A DNA stretch of 64,000 bases from Chromatiales bacterium 21-64-14 (GCA_002255365.1 NCBI01000001.1:62001-126000); one strand, 5' to 3'; numbered from the stretch's first letter, positions 49,528-60,080 are shown. Numbers and translations are program-made. Notes: generated by a model not told the origin, from the letters alone.

Positions 49528-50817
49528 TCAGCGACCGGTTGGGTTGGTAAGTGCATCAAAAGTGCTGGGAACATCCTTGACCCGGACCCGCTCGGAGATC
49601 CAATCCACCACGCAGTCCTCCAGGACCATGGACTCCACACCGCTCAGGAGATCGTGGTTTCCATAGTACCATTTCACCACCTCGTCCGGATTCTCATAGC
49701 TGGCGGCGATCTCCTCGACGGCGGCCCGGACCTGAACCGGGTCGACGGGGATCCCATGGACCCGTACCAGTTCCGTGAGGATCAGCCCAAGGGTGACGCG
49801 GCGTTCCGCTGTCGATCGCAACGCATCCAGCGGCCCGGGTCGATCCGAGCTGGAGGTTTCTGCCAACTGTTTTTGGAGACGGGCCACCTCTTCTTCCACC
49901 AGGCCCTCGGGGGCCTTCACCGGATGCCGCGTCAGCAGGGCATCCATCACTTGGCCCTTGACGCGACTGCGGATGGCGCGGCGCAGCTCCCGGCCCATGT
50001 TGGCGCGAACCTCGACGCGCAACGCATCCATGCCCCCGTCCTGGACCCCAAAGGACTGCGCGAAGGCCGCGTCGAGTTCCGGCGCACGCGGCTCTGAGAC
50101 GGTCCGCACGCTGACCTCGTAATGCACGTGTTTCCCGGCGACATCCGGCTTGGGATAATCCTCCTGATAGGTGACGTCGAAGCTCGCGGTGCCCCCCGGC
50201 TGCAACCCGGACAGGTGCTCCTCGAAGGCATCGTGCAGCCGACCCTCCCCAAGCTCCACCGCGACATGCTGGGCCGAGCCCCCGGGGAAATCGTCCCCAT
50301 CGATTGTACCAATGTAATCGATGACCAAGCGGTCCCCGGCCCGGGCGGCCCGCTCGACCGGCTCCCAGGCCTGCCGCTGGCGTTGCAACACCTCGATCAG
50401 GTGGTCCACGTCCTGATCGGTAACCTCCGCAACCGGCCGCTCCAACTCCAGGTCGTCCAGGGACGCCAGCACCACCTCGGGGAAGATTTCGAAGGTGGCG
50501 GTGAACTGCAGAGAGGCCCCCGGGGTCAGCTGCCGGGACTCGATTCGCGGCCCTCCGGCGGGGCGTAAGTTTTCCTGGCGCAAGGCGTCGTCCAGGGTCT
50601 TCTGCACCACCTCATCCACCACTTCATCCAGTACCCGGGCCCCGTACTTGCGCTCCACAACCTTGAGCGGCACCTTCCCGGGGCGAAAGCCGTCTAGACG
50701 TACCCGTTGCGCTAGAGAACGCAAACGCGTGGCCACTTCTTGTTCCACTCGATCCGCCGGGACTTCCACCTTCAGCCGGCGTTGTAATTCGCCAGTAGTT
50801 TCAAGAGACACTTGCAT
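49528..50817 (-). CDS. tig: Trigger factor
   Basis: A 429-residue ribosome-bound chaperone and prolyl isomerase that receives nascent chains. The N-terminal ribosome-binding domain includes the signature loop GFRPGKVPLKVVERKYG. The FKBP-like PPIase domain lies at about 150-245 (ARAGDRLVIDYIGTIDG, FPGGSAQHVAVELGEG). The helical C-terminal arms end at VPSTFDAL. First gene of the tig-clpP-clpX-lon run. A GGAG site precedes the ATG, and an AT-rich promoter-like segment lies just upstream. Confidence 0.97.
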   Translation of the reverse strand: MQVSLETTGELQRRLKVEVPADRVEQEVATRLRSLAQRVRLDGFRPGKVPLKVVERKYGARVLDEVVDEVVQKTLDDALRQENLRPAGGPRIESRQLTPGASLQFTATFEIFPEVVLASLDDLELERPVAEVTDQDVDHLIEVLQRQRQAWEPVERAARAGDRLVIDYIGTIDGDDFPGGSAQHVAVELGEGRLHDAFEEHLSGLQPGGTASFDVTYQEDYPKPDVAGKHVHYEVSVRTVSEPRAPELDAAFAQSFGVQDGGMDALRVEVRANMGRELRRAIRSRVKGQVMDALLTRHPVKAPEGLVEEEVARLQKQLAETSSSDRPGPLDALRSTAERRVTLGLILTELVRVHGIPVDPVQVRAAVEEIAASYENPDEVVKWYYGNHDLLSGVESMVLEDCVVDWISERVRVKDVPSTFDALTNPTGR

Positions 50818-50837
50818 GTAGGGACTCCGGATGATAA

Positions 50838-50870
50838 CTGCTTGTATTTATAGTATATATAAAGTTCCTT
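50838..50870 (-). promoter_or_regulatory. AT-rich promoter candidate for tig
   Basis: Within a GC-rich surrounding, the minus strand reads GGAACTTTATATATACTA followed by TAAATACAAG, about 20-50 bases before the tig start. TATACT and TATAAA are good -10 hexamers; no clear -35 TTGACA is seen. The exact start site is uncertain. Confidence 0.45.
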
Positions 50871-50993
50871 CGCGATCGGGGCCCTGGGCGCACCCGCCCC
50901 GGCCGGATGAAAGTATACCGGCTCGCCCGCGCCCGGCGTACCCCTGGGTTCAAGACGGACTCGGAACCGGCACAGATCTAGGGGGGAAGCGTA

Positions 50994-51069
<76 letters not shown>

Positions 51070-51120
51070 GGAAACGCACTAGTCAACCATAGGGACCTGC
51101 ACGGGGCAAGGGGACCAACC

Positions 51121-51198
51121 TGGGGTGAGCGATGGGAATCGAACCCACGACCTCCTGGGCCACAACCAGGTGCTCTAACCTGCTGAGCTACGCCCACC
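51121..51198 (-). tRNA. tRNA-His (GTG)
   Basis: A cloverleaf with the encoded extra 5' G (position -1) that pairs with C73, as required for histidine identity. Anticodon loop TTGTGGC giving GTG; D arm TAGCTCAGCAGGTTAGA; T arm GGTTCGATTCC; CCA encoded. One G-T pair in the acceptor stem. Confidence 0.96.
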
Positions 51199-51250
51199 AT
51201 TGATCTTGACATTCGCACCAGCGTGCGGCGCGCCCCTGATCCCCATTGTG

Positions 51251-51327
51251 TGGCGCGCCCGGCAGGACTCGAACCTGCAACCGTCGGCTTAGAAGGCCGA
51301 TGCTCTATCCGGTTGAGCTACGGGCGC
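51251..51327 (-). tRNA. tRNA-Arg (TCT)
   Basis: A cloverleaf of 77 bases with encoded CCA. Acceptor GCGCCCG/CGGGCGC, discriminator G, D arm TAGCTCAACCGGATAGA, anticodon loop CTTCTAA giving TCT, T arm GGTTCGAGTCC. Confidence 0.96.
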
Positions 51328-51426
51328 AGGGACGGCATCCGGCACCGTGGCGCGGACCCGCCGCTCAGGGCCCACTCTGACGCCCGCGGAGATCGACACG
51401 CGCGGCCCCCGGCGGTGGCCAACAAC

Positions 51427-51503
51427 TGGTCGGGGTAGAGGGATTCGAACCCCCGACTTCCTGCTCCCAAAGCAGGCGCGCTACCAGACTGCGCTATACC
51501 CCG
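51427..51503 (-). tRNA. tRNA-Pro (TGG)
   Basis: A cloverleaf of 77 bases with encoded CCA. Acceptor CGGGGTA/TACCCCG, D arm TAGCGCAGTCTGGTAGC, anticodon loop TTTGGGA giving TGG, T arm GGTTCGAATCC. The first tRNA of the cluster in transcription order. Confidence 0.97.
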
Positions 51504-51720
51504 TTGGACGGTCCCCCGCCCACAGGCGGGGACGGCCCAGGGATCGCGGCCGGATCATACGCGCCCCCCTATGGGACGTCAAACCGCCCACTGAATCGTA
51601 CCAGACCCGCCCGCGCACCGCGACGGGGATAGGCGCGCGAGCGCAGTCCCTTGTCCCCACCCCGGCCGCCATGCGAGAATCCGCGCCTCTCACCCGCCCG
51701 CGCGACCCAACAACCAGCCC

Positions 51721-52593
51721 ATGACGGCAGATATCCTCGACGGGAAGACCATCGCAGCCGGGATCCGGCGCGTGGTACAGGGTCGGGTCCGGGCCCACCT
51801 GGACGCGGGGCGCCCGGCGCCGGGGCTGGCGGTGGTCCTGGTGGGAACCGATCCGGCCTCCCAGATATATGTGCGCAATAAACGGCGCGCCTGCCATGAA
51901 GCCGGCATCACGTCCGACGCCCACGTCCTGCCGGCGGACGTACCCGAGAGCCAACTCCGGGACTTGGTGGACCAACTCAACGCGAATCCACGCATCGACG
52001 GCATCCTGGTCCAACTACCCCTACCCCCCCACATCGAGACCGAGACCATTATCGAGCGCATCCGGCCCGACAAGGACGTGGACGGCTTTCATCCCTACAA
52101 CATCGGGCGCCTGGCCCTGCGGCTACCACTCCTGCGACCCTGCACCCCGCGCGGCATCATGGTGCTGCTGGAAAACACCGGCGAGGTATTCAAGGGCCGC
52201 CACGCCGTGGTGGTAGGGGCCTCTAACATCGTCGGCCGCCCGATGACCCTGGAGTTGCTGCTGGCCGGGGCCACGGTGACGACTTGCCATCGCTTCACCC
52301 GAGACCTCGCCGCCCACGTGGCTGGCGCCGACATCCTGGTGGTAGCCGCCGGGAAGCCCGGACTGGTGCCGGGAGAGTGGGTAAAGCCCGGCGCCACGGT
52401 AATTGATGTGGGAATGAACCGCCGGCCCGACGGGCACTTGGTGGGCGACGTGGAATTCGAGGCCGCCCGGCAGCGCGCTGGCTGGATCACGCCGGTCCCC
52501 GGAGGCGTTGGGCCCATGACGGTGGCGGTACTGCTCCAAAATACCCTACACGCCGCGGAGGCCCTCCACGGCGGCGCGCCCGCACGCGCCTAA
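51721..52593 (+). CDS. folD: Bifunctional methylene-THF dehydrogenase/cyclohydrolase
   Basis: A 290-residue enzyme that interconverts 5,10-methylene-, methenyl- and 10-formyl-tetrahydrofolate with NADP. Active site Y50 and K54 ([13 protein letters not shown]), [10 protein letters not shown], the Rossmann segment [13 protein letters not shown] and the signature PGGVGPMT are intact. ATG start; the upstream ribosome binding site is poor. It diverges from the tRNA cluster, and its stop overlaps by four bases the stop of the convergent GGDEF/EAL gene. Supplies one-carbon units for purines, formyl-Met and glycine/serine metabolism. Confidence 0.96.
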   Translation: MTADILDGKTIAAGIRRVVQGRVRAHLDAGRPAPGLAVVLVGTDPASQIYVRNKRRACHEAGITSDAHVLPADVPESQLRDLVDQLNANPRIDGILVQLPLPPHIETETIIERIRPDKDVDGFHPYNIGRLALRLPLLRPCTPRGIMVLLENTGEVFKGRHAVVVGASNIVGRPMTLELLLAGATVTTCHRFTRDLAAHVAGADILVVAAGKPGLVPGEWVKPGATVIDVGMNRRPDGHLVGDVEFEAARQRAGWITPVPGGVGPMTVAVLLQNTLHAAEALHGGAPARA

Positions 52594-55034
52594 CCAGCCC
52601 CCGGCAACAGTACCGTACCGGGCACGGGGCCAAGGTCCGCATCTTCCAGGGGCAGCGGCTTGGCGATCCAGTACCCTTGGGCAAAGTCCACCTGAAGGGC
52701 GCGCAGCGCCTCCAGGATCGCCGCATCCTCCACGAATTCCGCAATGGTCTGAATGCCCATCACATGGCCGATGTGGTTAATGGCCTCTACCATAGCGTGA
52801 TCGATGGGGTCTTCCGTCATGTCACGCACGAAACCGCCGTCGATCTTCAGGTAGTCCACCGGAAGCTGTTTGAGATACGCGAAGGAACTCAGGCCACTGC
52901 CGAAATCGTCGAGGGCGAAGCGGCAGCCCATGCCGTGCAGGACGTTCATAAATCGCGTGGCGCGGCTGAGGTTTGCAATGGCAGCGGTCTCGGTAATCTC
53001 GAAGCACAGCTGTTCAGGCGCAATGCCATAGTCGTCTACCGTGCCCATGATGAACTCAAGGAATGCTTCATCGCAGATCGATTGACCGGAGAGGTTGATC
53101 GCCCAGATCCCGCCATTGCCCCCATTAGGCTCCTGCGCAATCCGACGGCACGCCGCCTTCACCACCCACCGGTCCAAGGGTTGCATGAGATTGTAGCGTT
53201 CGGCCGCGGGGATGAATGACATGGGCGGCAGGATCGTGCCATCCTTGTCCACCATACGGACCAGCAGTTCGCGGTGTACCACGGTTCTGCGCGACCCCAC
53301 CGGTACGATCTCCTGGCAGTACAAACGCAGGCGGTCGTCGTCCAACGCCTGGTTGATCCGCGCGACCAGCCGCATCTCGCCACGGCGTTGTTGGAGCTCC
53401 AGGTCCCCCGGCTGGTAGAGATGCACCCGGTTGCGGCCGTGCTCCTTGGCGGCATAGCAGGCGACATCCGCCGCGCTCATGATCTCTGCCACGCCGTGGC
53501 TTTCGGAACTGATCGTGGCCACGCCGATGCTCGCCCCCACCTGGAAACTGTGGTCCTCCCAACTGAATCGGAAGTCCTGGACGACCGCCCGGAGACCATC
53601 GGCGATGGCATGGGCCCTCTCCATATTGCACCCGTAGAGGAGCAATCCGAACTCGTCACCGCCGAGCCGTGACAGGATGTCGGTATCACGCACCTTGCGG
53701 GCGAGCTGCGCGGCCAGCTGGCGCAGTAGTTCATCGCCGGCGACATGCCCGCAAGTATCGTTGACTACCTTGAACTGGTCCAGGTCTAGATAACACAGGG
53801 CGTGAGCGGATCCGTCCGCTGCGGCAGTCTCCAAGGCGCGATGGAGCTCCACCTCGAACTGGCGTCGGTTGCACAGCCCGGTAAGCGAATCATAGCTTGC
53901 ATGATAGGACAATTCGCGCTCCAGCTGGCGCGCATGGCTCACGTCATGGAATACCATAACTGCACCCAATGTGTGCCCCTGGCGGTCATGGATCGGCGCG
54001 GCGGAATCGGCGATGGGCATGGACCGCCCGTTCGCACACAGCAATACGCAATGGGGCGGCAGTTCAACGATCCGCCCTTCCGCAAGACAGTGCTCCACCG
54101 GGTTGCGCAATTCCACGCCGGAGTGCTCGTTGACCACCCGCATGAGCTCGCTGATCGGCTGCCCGCGCACCTCGCCCACCGACCAACCCGTAAGCTTCTG
54201 CGCCACCGGGTTCAGATAGTCGATGGACCCATGGGCATCCGTGGTGACCACCGCGTCTCCGATGGAATGCAGCGTCACTTCGGCCCGCTCCTTCTCACGG
54301 AACAACGCGGCCTCGGACTGGCGTACCCGCTTGAGGGCGTCACGCAGGTCTTCCTGCTGCAGGATCAGGAAGTCCAGCGCCTTGTTGATAAAACGCGCCA
54401 GGTATCCGAATTCGTCATCCCGTTGTTCATCGAAGCGCAGGTCTGTATCCCCGCGCGAGAAACCCTGCGCGGTCCCGACCATGCGCAGAAACGGGCGGGT
54501 CAACACGCGTTGGAGAATCCATTGCAGGACGAATCCCAGCAGCAGGAATGCGAGTGCGACCGAGATCAAGACCCGCTTGCGCTGTGCGGCGATCGCGTCG
54601 CGCAGATCGGTCCGATAGATCCGCAGTGTCATAAACGGCGGCACCCCAGACCCGGTTGCAAACCGGTAAGGCACCACGCGCAGGTAGGCCGTAAGCCCCG
54701 CGGCTCCGGCACCGACGTGGACCTGCCGGGTGCCGGCCTGGAGTTCCACCGCCGGAACGCGGAACCGGTGGCGCAACCGTCGGGCCTCGGCGGCCACCTG
54801 ATCGAAGGATGCCTCTGGATGCCCATGCACATAGGTGTCCATCCGGTAGGCGAAGCTGTCCGCCTCAGTCTGGTACTGCTCGATGATCTGGGCTTCCAGG
54901 CCGTGCAGCAACACCAGGGCGATGAGCAAACCGACCAGCAGGTTGCCCCAGAACACGATGCCCGAGATCTTCAAGGTCAGGCTGGCCGCCCAGGTCACGC
55001 CGCGGCCACCGCGATCGCGCGTCTCGAACTTCAT
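52590..55034 (-). CDS. Membrane sensor with HAMP, PAS, GGDEF and EAL domains
   Basis: An 814-residue cyclic-di-GMP signalling protein. Two membrane helices (about 15-42 and 155-178) flank a periplasmic sensor of about 110 residues with no cysteines. A HAMP linker ([19 protein letters not shown]) and a PAS domain ([23 protein letters not shown]) follow. The GGDEF domain has an intact [13 protein letters not shown]. The EAL domain has RELLVRM in place of E-A-L-x-R but keeps [14 protein letters not shown] and [12 protein letters not shown] plus [10 protein letters not shown]. Both diguanylate cyclase and phosphodiesterase activity look possible. The start at MKFETRDRG is chosen because upstream residues do not resemble a protein. 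It lies 11 bases after the DUF2892-like gene. Confidence 0.9.
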   Translation of the reverse strand: MKFETRDRGGRGVTWAASLTLKISGIVFWGNLLVGLLIALVLLHGLEAQIIEQYQTEADSFAYRMDTYVHGHPEASFDQVAAEARRLRHRFRVPAVELQAGTRQVHVGAGAAGLTAYLRVVPYRFATGSGVPPFMTLRIYRTDLRDAIAAQRKRVLISVALAFLLLGFVLQWILQRVLTRPFLRMVGTAQGFSRGDTDLRFDEQRDDEFGYLARFINKALDFLILQQEDLRDALKRVRQSEAALFREKERAEVTLHSIGDAVVTTDAHGSIDYLNPVAQKLTGWSVGEVRGQPISELMRVVNEHSGVELRNPVEHCLAEGRIVELPPHCVLLCANGRSMPIADSAAPIHDRQGHTLGAVMVFHDVSHARQLERELSYHASYDSLTGLCNRRQFEVELHRALETAAADGSAHALCYLDLDQFKVVNDTCGHVAGDELLRQLAAQLARKVRDTDILSRLGGDEFGLLLYGCNMERAHAIADGLRAVVQDFRFSWEDHSFQVGASIGVATISSESHGVAEIMSAADVACYAAKEHGRNRVHLYQPGDLELQQRRGEMRLVARINQALDDDRLRLYCQEIVPVGSRRTVVHRELLVRMVDKDGTILPPMSFIPAAERYNLMQPLDRWVVKAACRRIAQEPNGGNGGIWAINLSGQSICDEAFLEFIMGTVDDYGIAPEQLCFEITETAAIANLSRATRFMNVLHGMGCRFALDDFGSGLSSFAYLKQLPVDYLKIDGGFVRDMTEDPIDHAMVEAINHIGHVMGIQTIAEFVEDAAILEALRALQVDFAQGYWIAKPLPLEDADLGPVPGTVLLPGAG

Positions 55035-55045
55035 CCCGAGGGCCT

Positions 55046-55444
55046 CTACCTGAACCCGATCAACTGGAGCAGTATCAGCACCGGACACACCCCACTGACA
55101 CCGGCGCCTAGGATGGTAAAGCCCATGAACCAGGGAAAGAACCAGAGCTGGGTCGGGAACACCTGGACGGTCAGCACCAGCATGATGCTGGCCACGATCC
55201 GCCACGCGCGTTCCGCGTCGAAGGAGATCGGGGGTCCGATGGCGGAAACCAAGGCCCCGCACCCCGCACCCGGTGGCGCACGTCCACCACTGCGCGGATG
55301 GATCGCCAGCCAGGACAGACGCCGGCCGGTAACCCCCTCCAGGAACAGCAGTGTAACCAAGCCCAGCAACCCGGCTTGGGACTCCAGATACAACGCCACC
55401 AGCAGCAGGAATCCAAACAGGGACCGGAAGTTGCGATCAGTCAT
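55046..55444 (-). CDS. DUF2892-like small membrane protein
   Basis: A 132-residue protein with four hydrophobic segments in two similar halves: MTDRNFRSLFGFLLLVALYLES with LLGLVTLLFLEGVTG, then DAERAWRIVASIMLVLTVQV with FMGFTILGAGVSGVCPVLILL. The second half resembles DUF2892 (YgaP-like) ending in a VCP-type motif. Function is unknown. The start is set at MTDRNFRS; the frame extends eleven residues upstream. It sits between cysS and the GGDEF/EAL gene on the same strand and is probably co-transcribed with both. Confidence 0.7.
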   Translation of the reverse strand: MTDRNFRSLFGFLLLVALYLESQAGLLGLVTLLFLEGVTGRRLSWLAIHPRSGGRAPPGAGCGALVSAIGPPISFDAERAWRIVASIMLVLTVQVFPTQLWFFPWFMGFTILGAGVSGVCPVLILLQLIGFR

Positions 55445-55565
55445 CGCGCATGCACCTTGGCCGGTCCTGGTGGGCACGCGGAAATCGCGGCCGAGAAACC
55501 GGTCGTAAGCCCTTTATCGGCACGGACTGAATAAACTTGAACCGGCGCGCGGGCGCGCGCCCAGG

Positions 55566-56954
55566 TCAGCCCCGACGCCAGGTGGTACCCTGGGGGCCGT
55601 CTTCCAGCAGGATCGCCGCAGCAGCGAGACGATCCCGCACCCGGTCGGCGGCGGCCCAATCGTGCCGGCCGCGCGCCTGGGCGCGTTCCTCGATCAAGCT
55701 TTCGATCTCCGTCTCACTCAGCGCTGTGTCGGCGGCAGGCGCCACCCCCTGAAGGAACCGGTCGGGGTCCTGGTGCAACAGGCCAAGCCCGGCACCCAGG
55801 GCACGCAGGCCGGCGCTCAGCCCTGCTGCCTGCTGCGGGGATGCGTCCCGCACCCGGTTGATCTCGCGGGCCAACTCAAAAAGCACCGCAATGGCCTCCG
55901 GGGTGTTGAAGTCGTCGTCCATGGCGGCGCGGAAGCGCGCCTCGAACTCGTCACAACCGGCGCTGTAGGCAGAGGGCAGACCACGCAGCGCGGTATACAG
56001 CCGGCCCAAGGCCAGCCGGGCGGTCTGCAGCTGGTCCTCACCGTAGTGGACCGGGCTGCGGTAGTGGCTCGACAGCAGGAAAAACCGGATAACCTCGGCC
56101 GGAAACCTGGCGAGGACTTCACGGATAGTGAAGAAATTCCCAAGGGACTTGGACATCTTCTCGTCGTTTACCCGCACGAACCCGGCATGCATCCAGTAGT
56201 TAACGAAGGGCTGCCCGGTCGCGGCCTCCGACTGGGCAATTTCGTTCTCGTGGTGAGGAAAGCGCAGGTCCTGCCCGCCGCCATGGATATCGAAGTGGGG
56301 CCCCAGATGCGCCGTAGACATGGCCGAGCATTCGATATGCCAACCGGGCCGACCGCACCCCCAAGGCGTATTCCAATTGGGTTCGCCGGGCTTGGCTGCC
56401 TTCCACAGCACGAAGTCCAGAGGGTCGTCCTTGGCCTCGCCGATCTCCACCCTCGCTCCAGCGCGCAGGCCCTCGAGACGCTCACCGGACAGTCGGCCGT
56501 AGGCGGGAAAACGGCTGACATCGAAATAGACGTCGTGGTTTTCCGCACGGTAGGCATGCCCCTTCTCCAACAGGACGCCAATCATGGATTCGATGCCATC
56601 GATATGCTCAGTGGCGCAGGGTTCATGATCCGGGCGCAGTACGCCGAGCGCAGCGGCATCCTCGCGCATCGCCTCGATATAGCGGCGCGTGAGTTCCGTA
56701 TACTCAACCCCGGCCTCCCGGGCACGGCTGAGGATCTTGTCGTCGATATCAGTGATGTTGCGCACATAAGTGACCTGATACCCGCTGGCACGCAGATAGC
56801 GCACCACCACATCGAACACCACCAAAACCCGGGCATGCCCGATATGGCTATAGTCATAGACCGTCATGCCGCAGACGTACATCCGCACCCGCCCGGGCTC
56901 AATCGGCCGGAACGGTTCCTTCTTCCGAGTCAGGCTGTTGTAGATCTGCAGCAT
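55566..56954 (-). CDS. cysS: Cysteinyl-tRNA synthetase
   Basis: A 462-residue class I synthetase charging tRNA-Cys. Zinc site starts at [12 protein letters not shown], with [15 protein letters not shown] and [14 protein letters not shown] motif SHIGHAR; KMSKS motif KMSKSLGN. The length equals E. coli CysS (461) with the start at [15 protein letters not shown]; an ATG three codons earlier and a long Arg/Gly-rich upstream frame are alternatives that overlap gltX. It follows gltX after about 14 bases, so both are one operon. Confidence 0.97.
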   Translation of the reverse strand: MLQIYNSLTRKKEPFRPIEPGRVRMYVCGMTVYDYSHIGHARVLVVFDVVVRYLRASGYQVTYVRNITDIDDKILSRAREAGVEYTELTRRYIEAMREDAAALGVLRPDHEPCATEHIDGIESMIGVLLEKGHAYRAENHDVYFDVSRFPAYGRLSGERLEGLRAGARVEIGEAKDDPLDFVLWKAAKPGEPNWNTPWGCGRPGWHIECSAMSTAHLGPHFDIHGGGQDLRFPHHENEIAQSEAATGQPFVNYWMHAGFVRVNDEKMSKSLGNFFTIREVLARFPAEVIRFFLLSSHYRSPVHYGEDQLQTARLALGRLYTALRGLPSAYSAGCDEFEARFRAAMDDDFNTPEAIAVLFELAREINRVRDASPQQAAGLSAGLRALGAGLGLLHQDPDRFLQGVAPAADTALSETEIESLIEERAQARGRHDWAAADRVRDRLAAAAILLEDGPQGTTWRRG

Positions 56955-56968
56955 CGTCTCCATGCTCC

Positions 56969-58396
56969 TCAGCCACCGCTCTGCGCGAGCGCGGCCGCCA
57001 AACGCCGGCGTACCCGCTCCGCACCCATCAGGTCCCACACCCGTGCCAGCTCCGGACCGTGGGTCTCGGTGGTGAGCGCCACGCGCAACGGCATAAACAG
57101 TGCCCGGCCCTTCACCCCCAGCTCCCGCGTCAGTGCGGCGCGCAACGCCTCGAACGATATCGGCCCTTGGGCGAGTGCCGCGAGCGCGGCCTGGAAGAAC
57201 GGTATCCCCGCGACGCACAACTCAGCACACGCCTCTTCGCCATAGCTTGGCGGTTCACCAAACAGGCACCGGGCCCACCGCAGCGCGTCCTCCGGAAACT
57301 CGATATTCGCGCGCACCGTGGCGGTGAATGCAACGTACTTGTCGGCGGGCACGAGACCCCGCAGGGATGCCGGTTCCGCGGGCCCGCGGGCGCAGATCCA
57401 GTCCCACAGATCGGCGTCCGCGAGACGGTCCAGCGCCAGCCTCTGCCAGTGCCGCAGCTGAGCTGCGTCGTAGCGGGCCGGGGCATGGCCCAGTCGCGCC
57501 ACATCGAAACCCCGGGCCAGTTCCTCCAGGTCCACGAGGCGGTCCTCGGCATAAGTGTGGCCGACCCGCGCCAGATAATTCACCAGGGCCTCTGGCCGAT
57601 ATCCGGACTCGCGCAGCTCCCGAACGCTGCGCGCCCCATGGCGCTTGGACAAGGGCGTGCCGTCATCCCCGGTGATCAGGGAGAGATGGCCATAGCGTGG
57701 CGCCGGCAGACCCAGCGCTTGCAGGAGCAACAGCTGACGCGGCGTATTGGTCAAGTGATCCTCGCCGCGCAACACGTCGCTCACCTCCATCAGTGCATCG
57801 TCCAGCGCGTTGCAGAAGAAGAATGCCGGTGTCCCATCCGCGCGCCGTATGATGAAATCCCCCAGATCCGAAGTAACGAAGCGCTGCGGACCCCGCATCA
57901 GGTCTTCGAATTCCACGTTCCGATCCGGTGGCACCCGGAACCGGAGGCTGGCGCCCAGACCGCTGGCATGTCGTTCCCGCACCTGATCCGCGCTGAGCCG
58001 GGCACAGGTGCCCGGATAGCGCGGCGGGCGCCCGGCACGCAGTTGGGCGGCGCGCGCCTGTTCCAGCACATCCGGCGTGCAGAAACACGGGTAGGCGTGG
58101 CCCAGCTCCTCCAGTCGATGATAATAATGCCGGTACACCTCGCCACGCTCGGACTGGCGATAGGGTCCGCGCGACGCGCTGCGCCCGGGGCCCTCTTGCC
58201 ACCCGAGGCCCAGCCATTCGAGGTCCTCCCGCAGGGCCTGGTCGTATTCCTCGCCACTGCGTTCGGGGTCGCTATCCTCGATCCGCAGCAGAAACACCCC
58301 GCCGGCCCGACGCGCCCACAGCGCATTGAACAGGGCGGTGCGGGCGTTGCCCAGGTGCAGGAAACCGGAGGGACTCGGCGCGAAGCGGGTCTTCAC
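56969..58396 (-). CDS. gltX: Glutamyl-tRNA synthetase
   Basis: A 475-residue class I synthetase charging tRNA-Glu. It has the HIGH region [17 protein letters not shown], zinc-site cysteines CFC near residue 100 with [23 protein letters not shown] (KMSKS form LSKRHG), and the anticodon-binding C-terminal domain. The start codon is not obvious: the family normally begins just before TRFAPSPSG, and the GTG at VKTRFAPS fits that length, but no good ribosome binding site is visible. The frame stays open about 66 codons upstream, with Pro/Arg/Ala-rich residues unlike the family. First gene of the gltX-cysS-DUF2892-GGDEF/EAL run, divergent from ppiB. Confidence 0.95.
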   Translation of the reverse strand: MKTRFAPSPSGFLHLGNARTALFNALWARRAGGVFLLRIEDSDPERSGEEYDQALREDLEWLGLGWQEGPGRSASRGPYRQSERGEVYRHYYHRLEELGHAYPCFCTPDVLEQARAAQLRAGRPPRYPGTCARLSADQVRERHASGLGASLRFRVPPDRNVEFEDLMRGPQRFVTSDLGDFIIRRADGTPAFFFCNALDDALMEVSDVLRGEDHLTNTPRQLLLLQALGLPAPRYGHLSLITGDDGTPLSKRHGARSVRELRESGYRPEALVNYLARVGHTYAEDRLVDLEELARGFDVARLGHAPARYDAAQLRHWQRLALDRLADADLWDWICARGPAEPASLRGLVPADKYVAFTATVRANIEFPEDALRWARCLFGEPPSYGEEACAELCVAGIPFFQAALAALAQGPISFEALRAALTRELGVKGRALFMPLRVALTTETHGPELARVWDLMGAERVRRRLAAALAQSGG

Positions 58397-58624
58397 AGGG
58401 GCGGGGTCATCCGAATTGATCGTGGCTCCGGGGTTCCCGCGACACCGGGCACCCGGAACGCGGGCAACCCGGGGCGCGGCCTCCTGCACGCCTGACGCGC
58501 CTTCCGGGGCCATGGCACACAGGGCCCACATGGTAGCCGAAACCCGGAACGCGGCCAAATGCGGCTTTTGCAACGCGCCGGGAGCCTTTATCATGGCCGC
58601 TGACCGCCCTCAGGAGAAGCGTCT

Positions 58625-59143
58625 ATGATCAAGCTGCACACCAACCGCGGGACCATCGGGATCGAGCTGGATCACGAGCACGCCCCGCAGACCGCCGCAA
58701 ATTTCCTACGCTACGCACGAGACGGCTTCTACGAGGGCACGTTGTTCCATCGGGTGATCCGCGGGTTCATGATTCAGGGCGGAGGACTGGACCCCGATAT
58801 GCGCACCAAACAGACCCAGCCCCCGATTCAAAACGAGGCGGACAACGGTCTGCACAACCGCACCGGGACGGTGGCAATGGCACGCACTCAGGATCCCCAT
58901 TCCGCCACGGCCCAGTTCTTCATCAACGTAGCCGACAACGCCTTCCTGGATCATACGGCCGCCACCCCCGCCGGCTGGGGCTACTGCGTCTTCGGCCGGG
59001 TGGCGGACGGCATGGACGTGGTGCGCGAAGTGGAAACGGGAGGCACCGGCTCCCGGTCCGGGCATCAGGACGTGCCCACCGAGGACGTGATCATCGAACG
59101 GGTGGAAGTGATCGACGAACCGGAAACCGGCGCGGCCCCGTGA
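58625..59143 (+). CDS. ppiB: Cyclophilin-type peptidyl-prolyl isomerase
   Basis: A 172-residue cytoplasmic PPIase (no signal peptide). Active site elements are [14 protein letters not shown] (catalytic Arg), [21 protein letters not shown] and [17 protein letters not shown]. The ribosome binding site CAGGAG is well placed. The gene is followed after 10 bases by lpxH; the ppiB-lpxH pair, beside cysS, is conserved in gammaproteobacteria. Confidence 0.96.
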   Translation: MIKLHTNRGTIGIELDHEHAPQTAANFLRYARDGFYEGTLFHRVIRGFMIQGGGLDPDMRTKQTQPPIQNEADNGLHNRTGTVAMARTQDPHSATAQFFINVADNAFLDHTAATPAGWGYCVFGRVADGMDVVREVETGGTGSRSGHQDVPTEDVIIERVEVIDEPETGAAP

Positions 59144-59153
59144 CCGGTGATAC

Positions 59154-59885
59154 ATGACGGAGACGCTGTTCATTTCGGACCTGCACTTGGACCCGGAGCG
59201 CCCGGCGATCACGGAGCTGTTCCTGGAATTGCTGGGCGGCCGGGCGGCGCGCTGCGCGGGCCTCTACATCCTCGGTGACCTGTTCGAGGCGTGGGCCGGC
59301 GACGACGACCTGACCCCGCAAATCCGTGACGTCCTGGATGGACTCCAGCAACTCACGGTGGGTGGAACCCCGGTGTTTCTGATGCACGGCAACCGGGACT
59401 TTCTGATCGGGGCCGACTTCGAGGCCCTCACCGGATGCCGGATCATCCCGGATCCGACGGTGGTGGAGCTCCAGGACAAGCGGGTGCTGTTGATGCACGG
59501 CGACACCTTGTGCATCGATGACGAGGACTACATGGCGTGGCGCGCCACCGTGCGCAACGACCGTTGGATCCGCGAATTCCTGACCCGCCCCTTGGACGAG
59601 CGCCGCTCCCTGGTACGCATGGCGCGTGAACGCAGCCGCACCGCGACCCGCAATAAACCCGAGGAGATCATGGATGTCAATCAGGGTGCGGTAGTACAAG
59701 TGATGGATGCCCACCGGGTCCATTGGTTGATCCACGGCCATACCCATCGACCCGCTTTCCACCATTTCGATCTGCACGGACAACCGGCCACCCGCATCGT
59801 TCTGGGCGACTGGTACCGGGAGGGAAGCCTGCTCGCATGGACCGACGCGGGCGGTTCGGCCGAAATGCTGCCATTGCCCGGCTAG
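59154..59885 (+). CDS. lpxH: UDP-2,3-diacylglucosamine pyrophosphatase LpxH
   Basis: A 243-residue calcineurin-like phosphoesterase that hydrolyses UDP-2,3-diacylglucosamine to lipid X in lipid A synthesis, at the cytoplasmic face of the inner membrane. Metal-binding motifs are complete: ISDLHLDPE, YILGDLFEAWAGDD, LMHGNRDFLIG, LLMHGDTLCIDD and LIHGHTHRP. The lid helices (DDEDYMAWRATVRN) fit LpxH. It is downstream of ppiB in the same direction. A cobalamin-riboswitch-like element begins shortly after its stop on the same strand. Confidence 0.96.
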   Translation: MTETLFISDLHLDPERPAITELFLELLGGRAARCAGLYILGDLFEAWAGDDDLTPQIRDVLDGLQQLTVGGTPVFLMHGNRDFLIGADFEALTGCRIIPDPTVVELQDKRVLLMHGDTLCIDDEDYMAWRATVRNDRWIREFLTRPLDERRSLVRMARERSRTATRNKPEEIMDVNQGAVVQVMDAHRVHWLIHGHTHRPAFHHFDLHGQPATRIVLGDWYREGSLLAWTDAGGSAEMLPLPG

Positions 59886-59904
59886 GCCGAATGGCAACTC
59901 AAGT

Positions 59905-60060
59905 AAGCACCATGCGCCGGTAACCCGCATGATGCCGAAGGACCGCGGAAGATGGTGTGATCCGCAACCGGGCGGATTCCACCGCACGGTCCCAGTCCGC
60001 CACTGTAGTGGTTAGCAGCCGTCATGAAGAAGCGGGCGTGGCATCCGTCCGATTGTCATT
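59905..60060 (+). promoter_or_regulatory. Cobalamin-riboswitch-like element with no downstream gene
   Basis: The stretch reads like the conserved core of a B12 aptamer. GCCGGTAACC and GCCGAAGG on the 5' side are followed by CGGAAGATGGTG. A stem-loop formed by ATCCGC and GCGGAT comes next, then CCACC pairing with GGTG, and ACGGTCCC-AGTC-CGCCACTGTA, the CCGCCACTGT box of this class. A normal 3' B12 box (AGYCAGGAGACC-like) is not evident, so it may be incomplete. It lies on the plus strand after lpxH, but the next genes (DUF455 onward) run in the opposite direction, so no target is in place. The aptamer class is recognised by pattern only. Confidence 0.6.
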
Positions 60061-60080
60061 GGGATGCACGTGACCGGCGC

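Noticed and set aside
53802-55508. A 568-codon plus-strand frame opposite the GGDEF/EAL gene
   Set aside because: Antisense shadow of a gene whose domains are all intact on the minus strand.
55662-57245. A 527-codon plus-strand frame opposite cysS
   Set aside because: Antisense shadow; no recognisable motif, while cysS has complete zinc, HIGH and KMSKS sites.
57059-58495. A 478-codon plus-strand frame opposite gltX
   Set aside because: Composition (Gln/Arg/Ala-rich) follows the antisense of a real synthetase gene; no ribosome binding site or domain.
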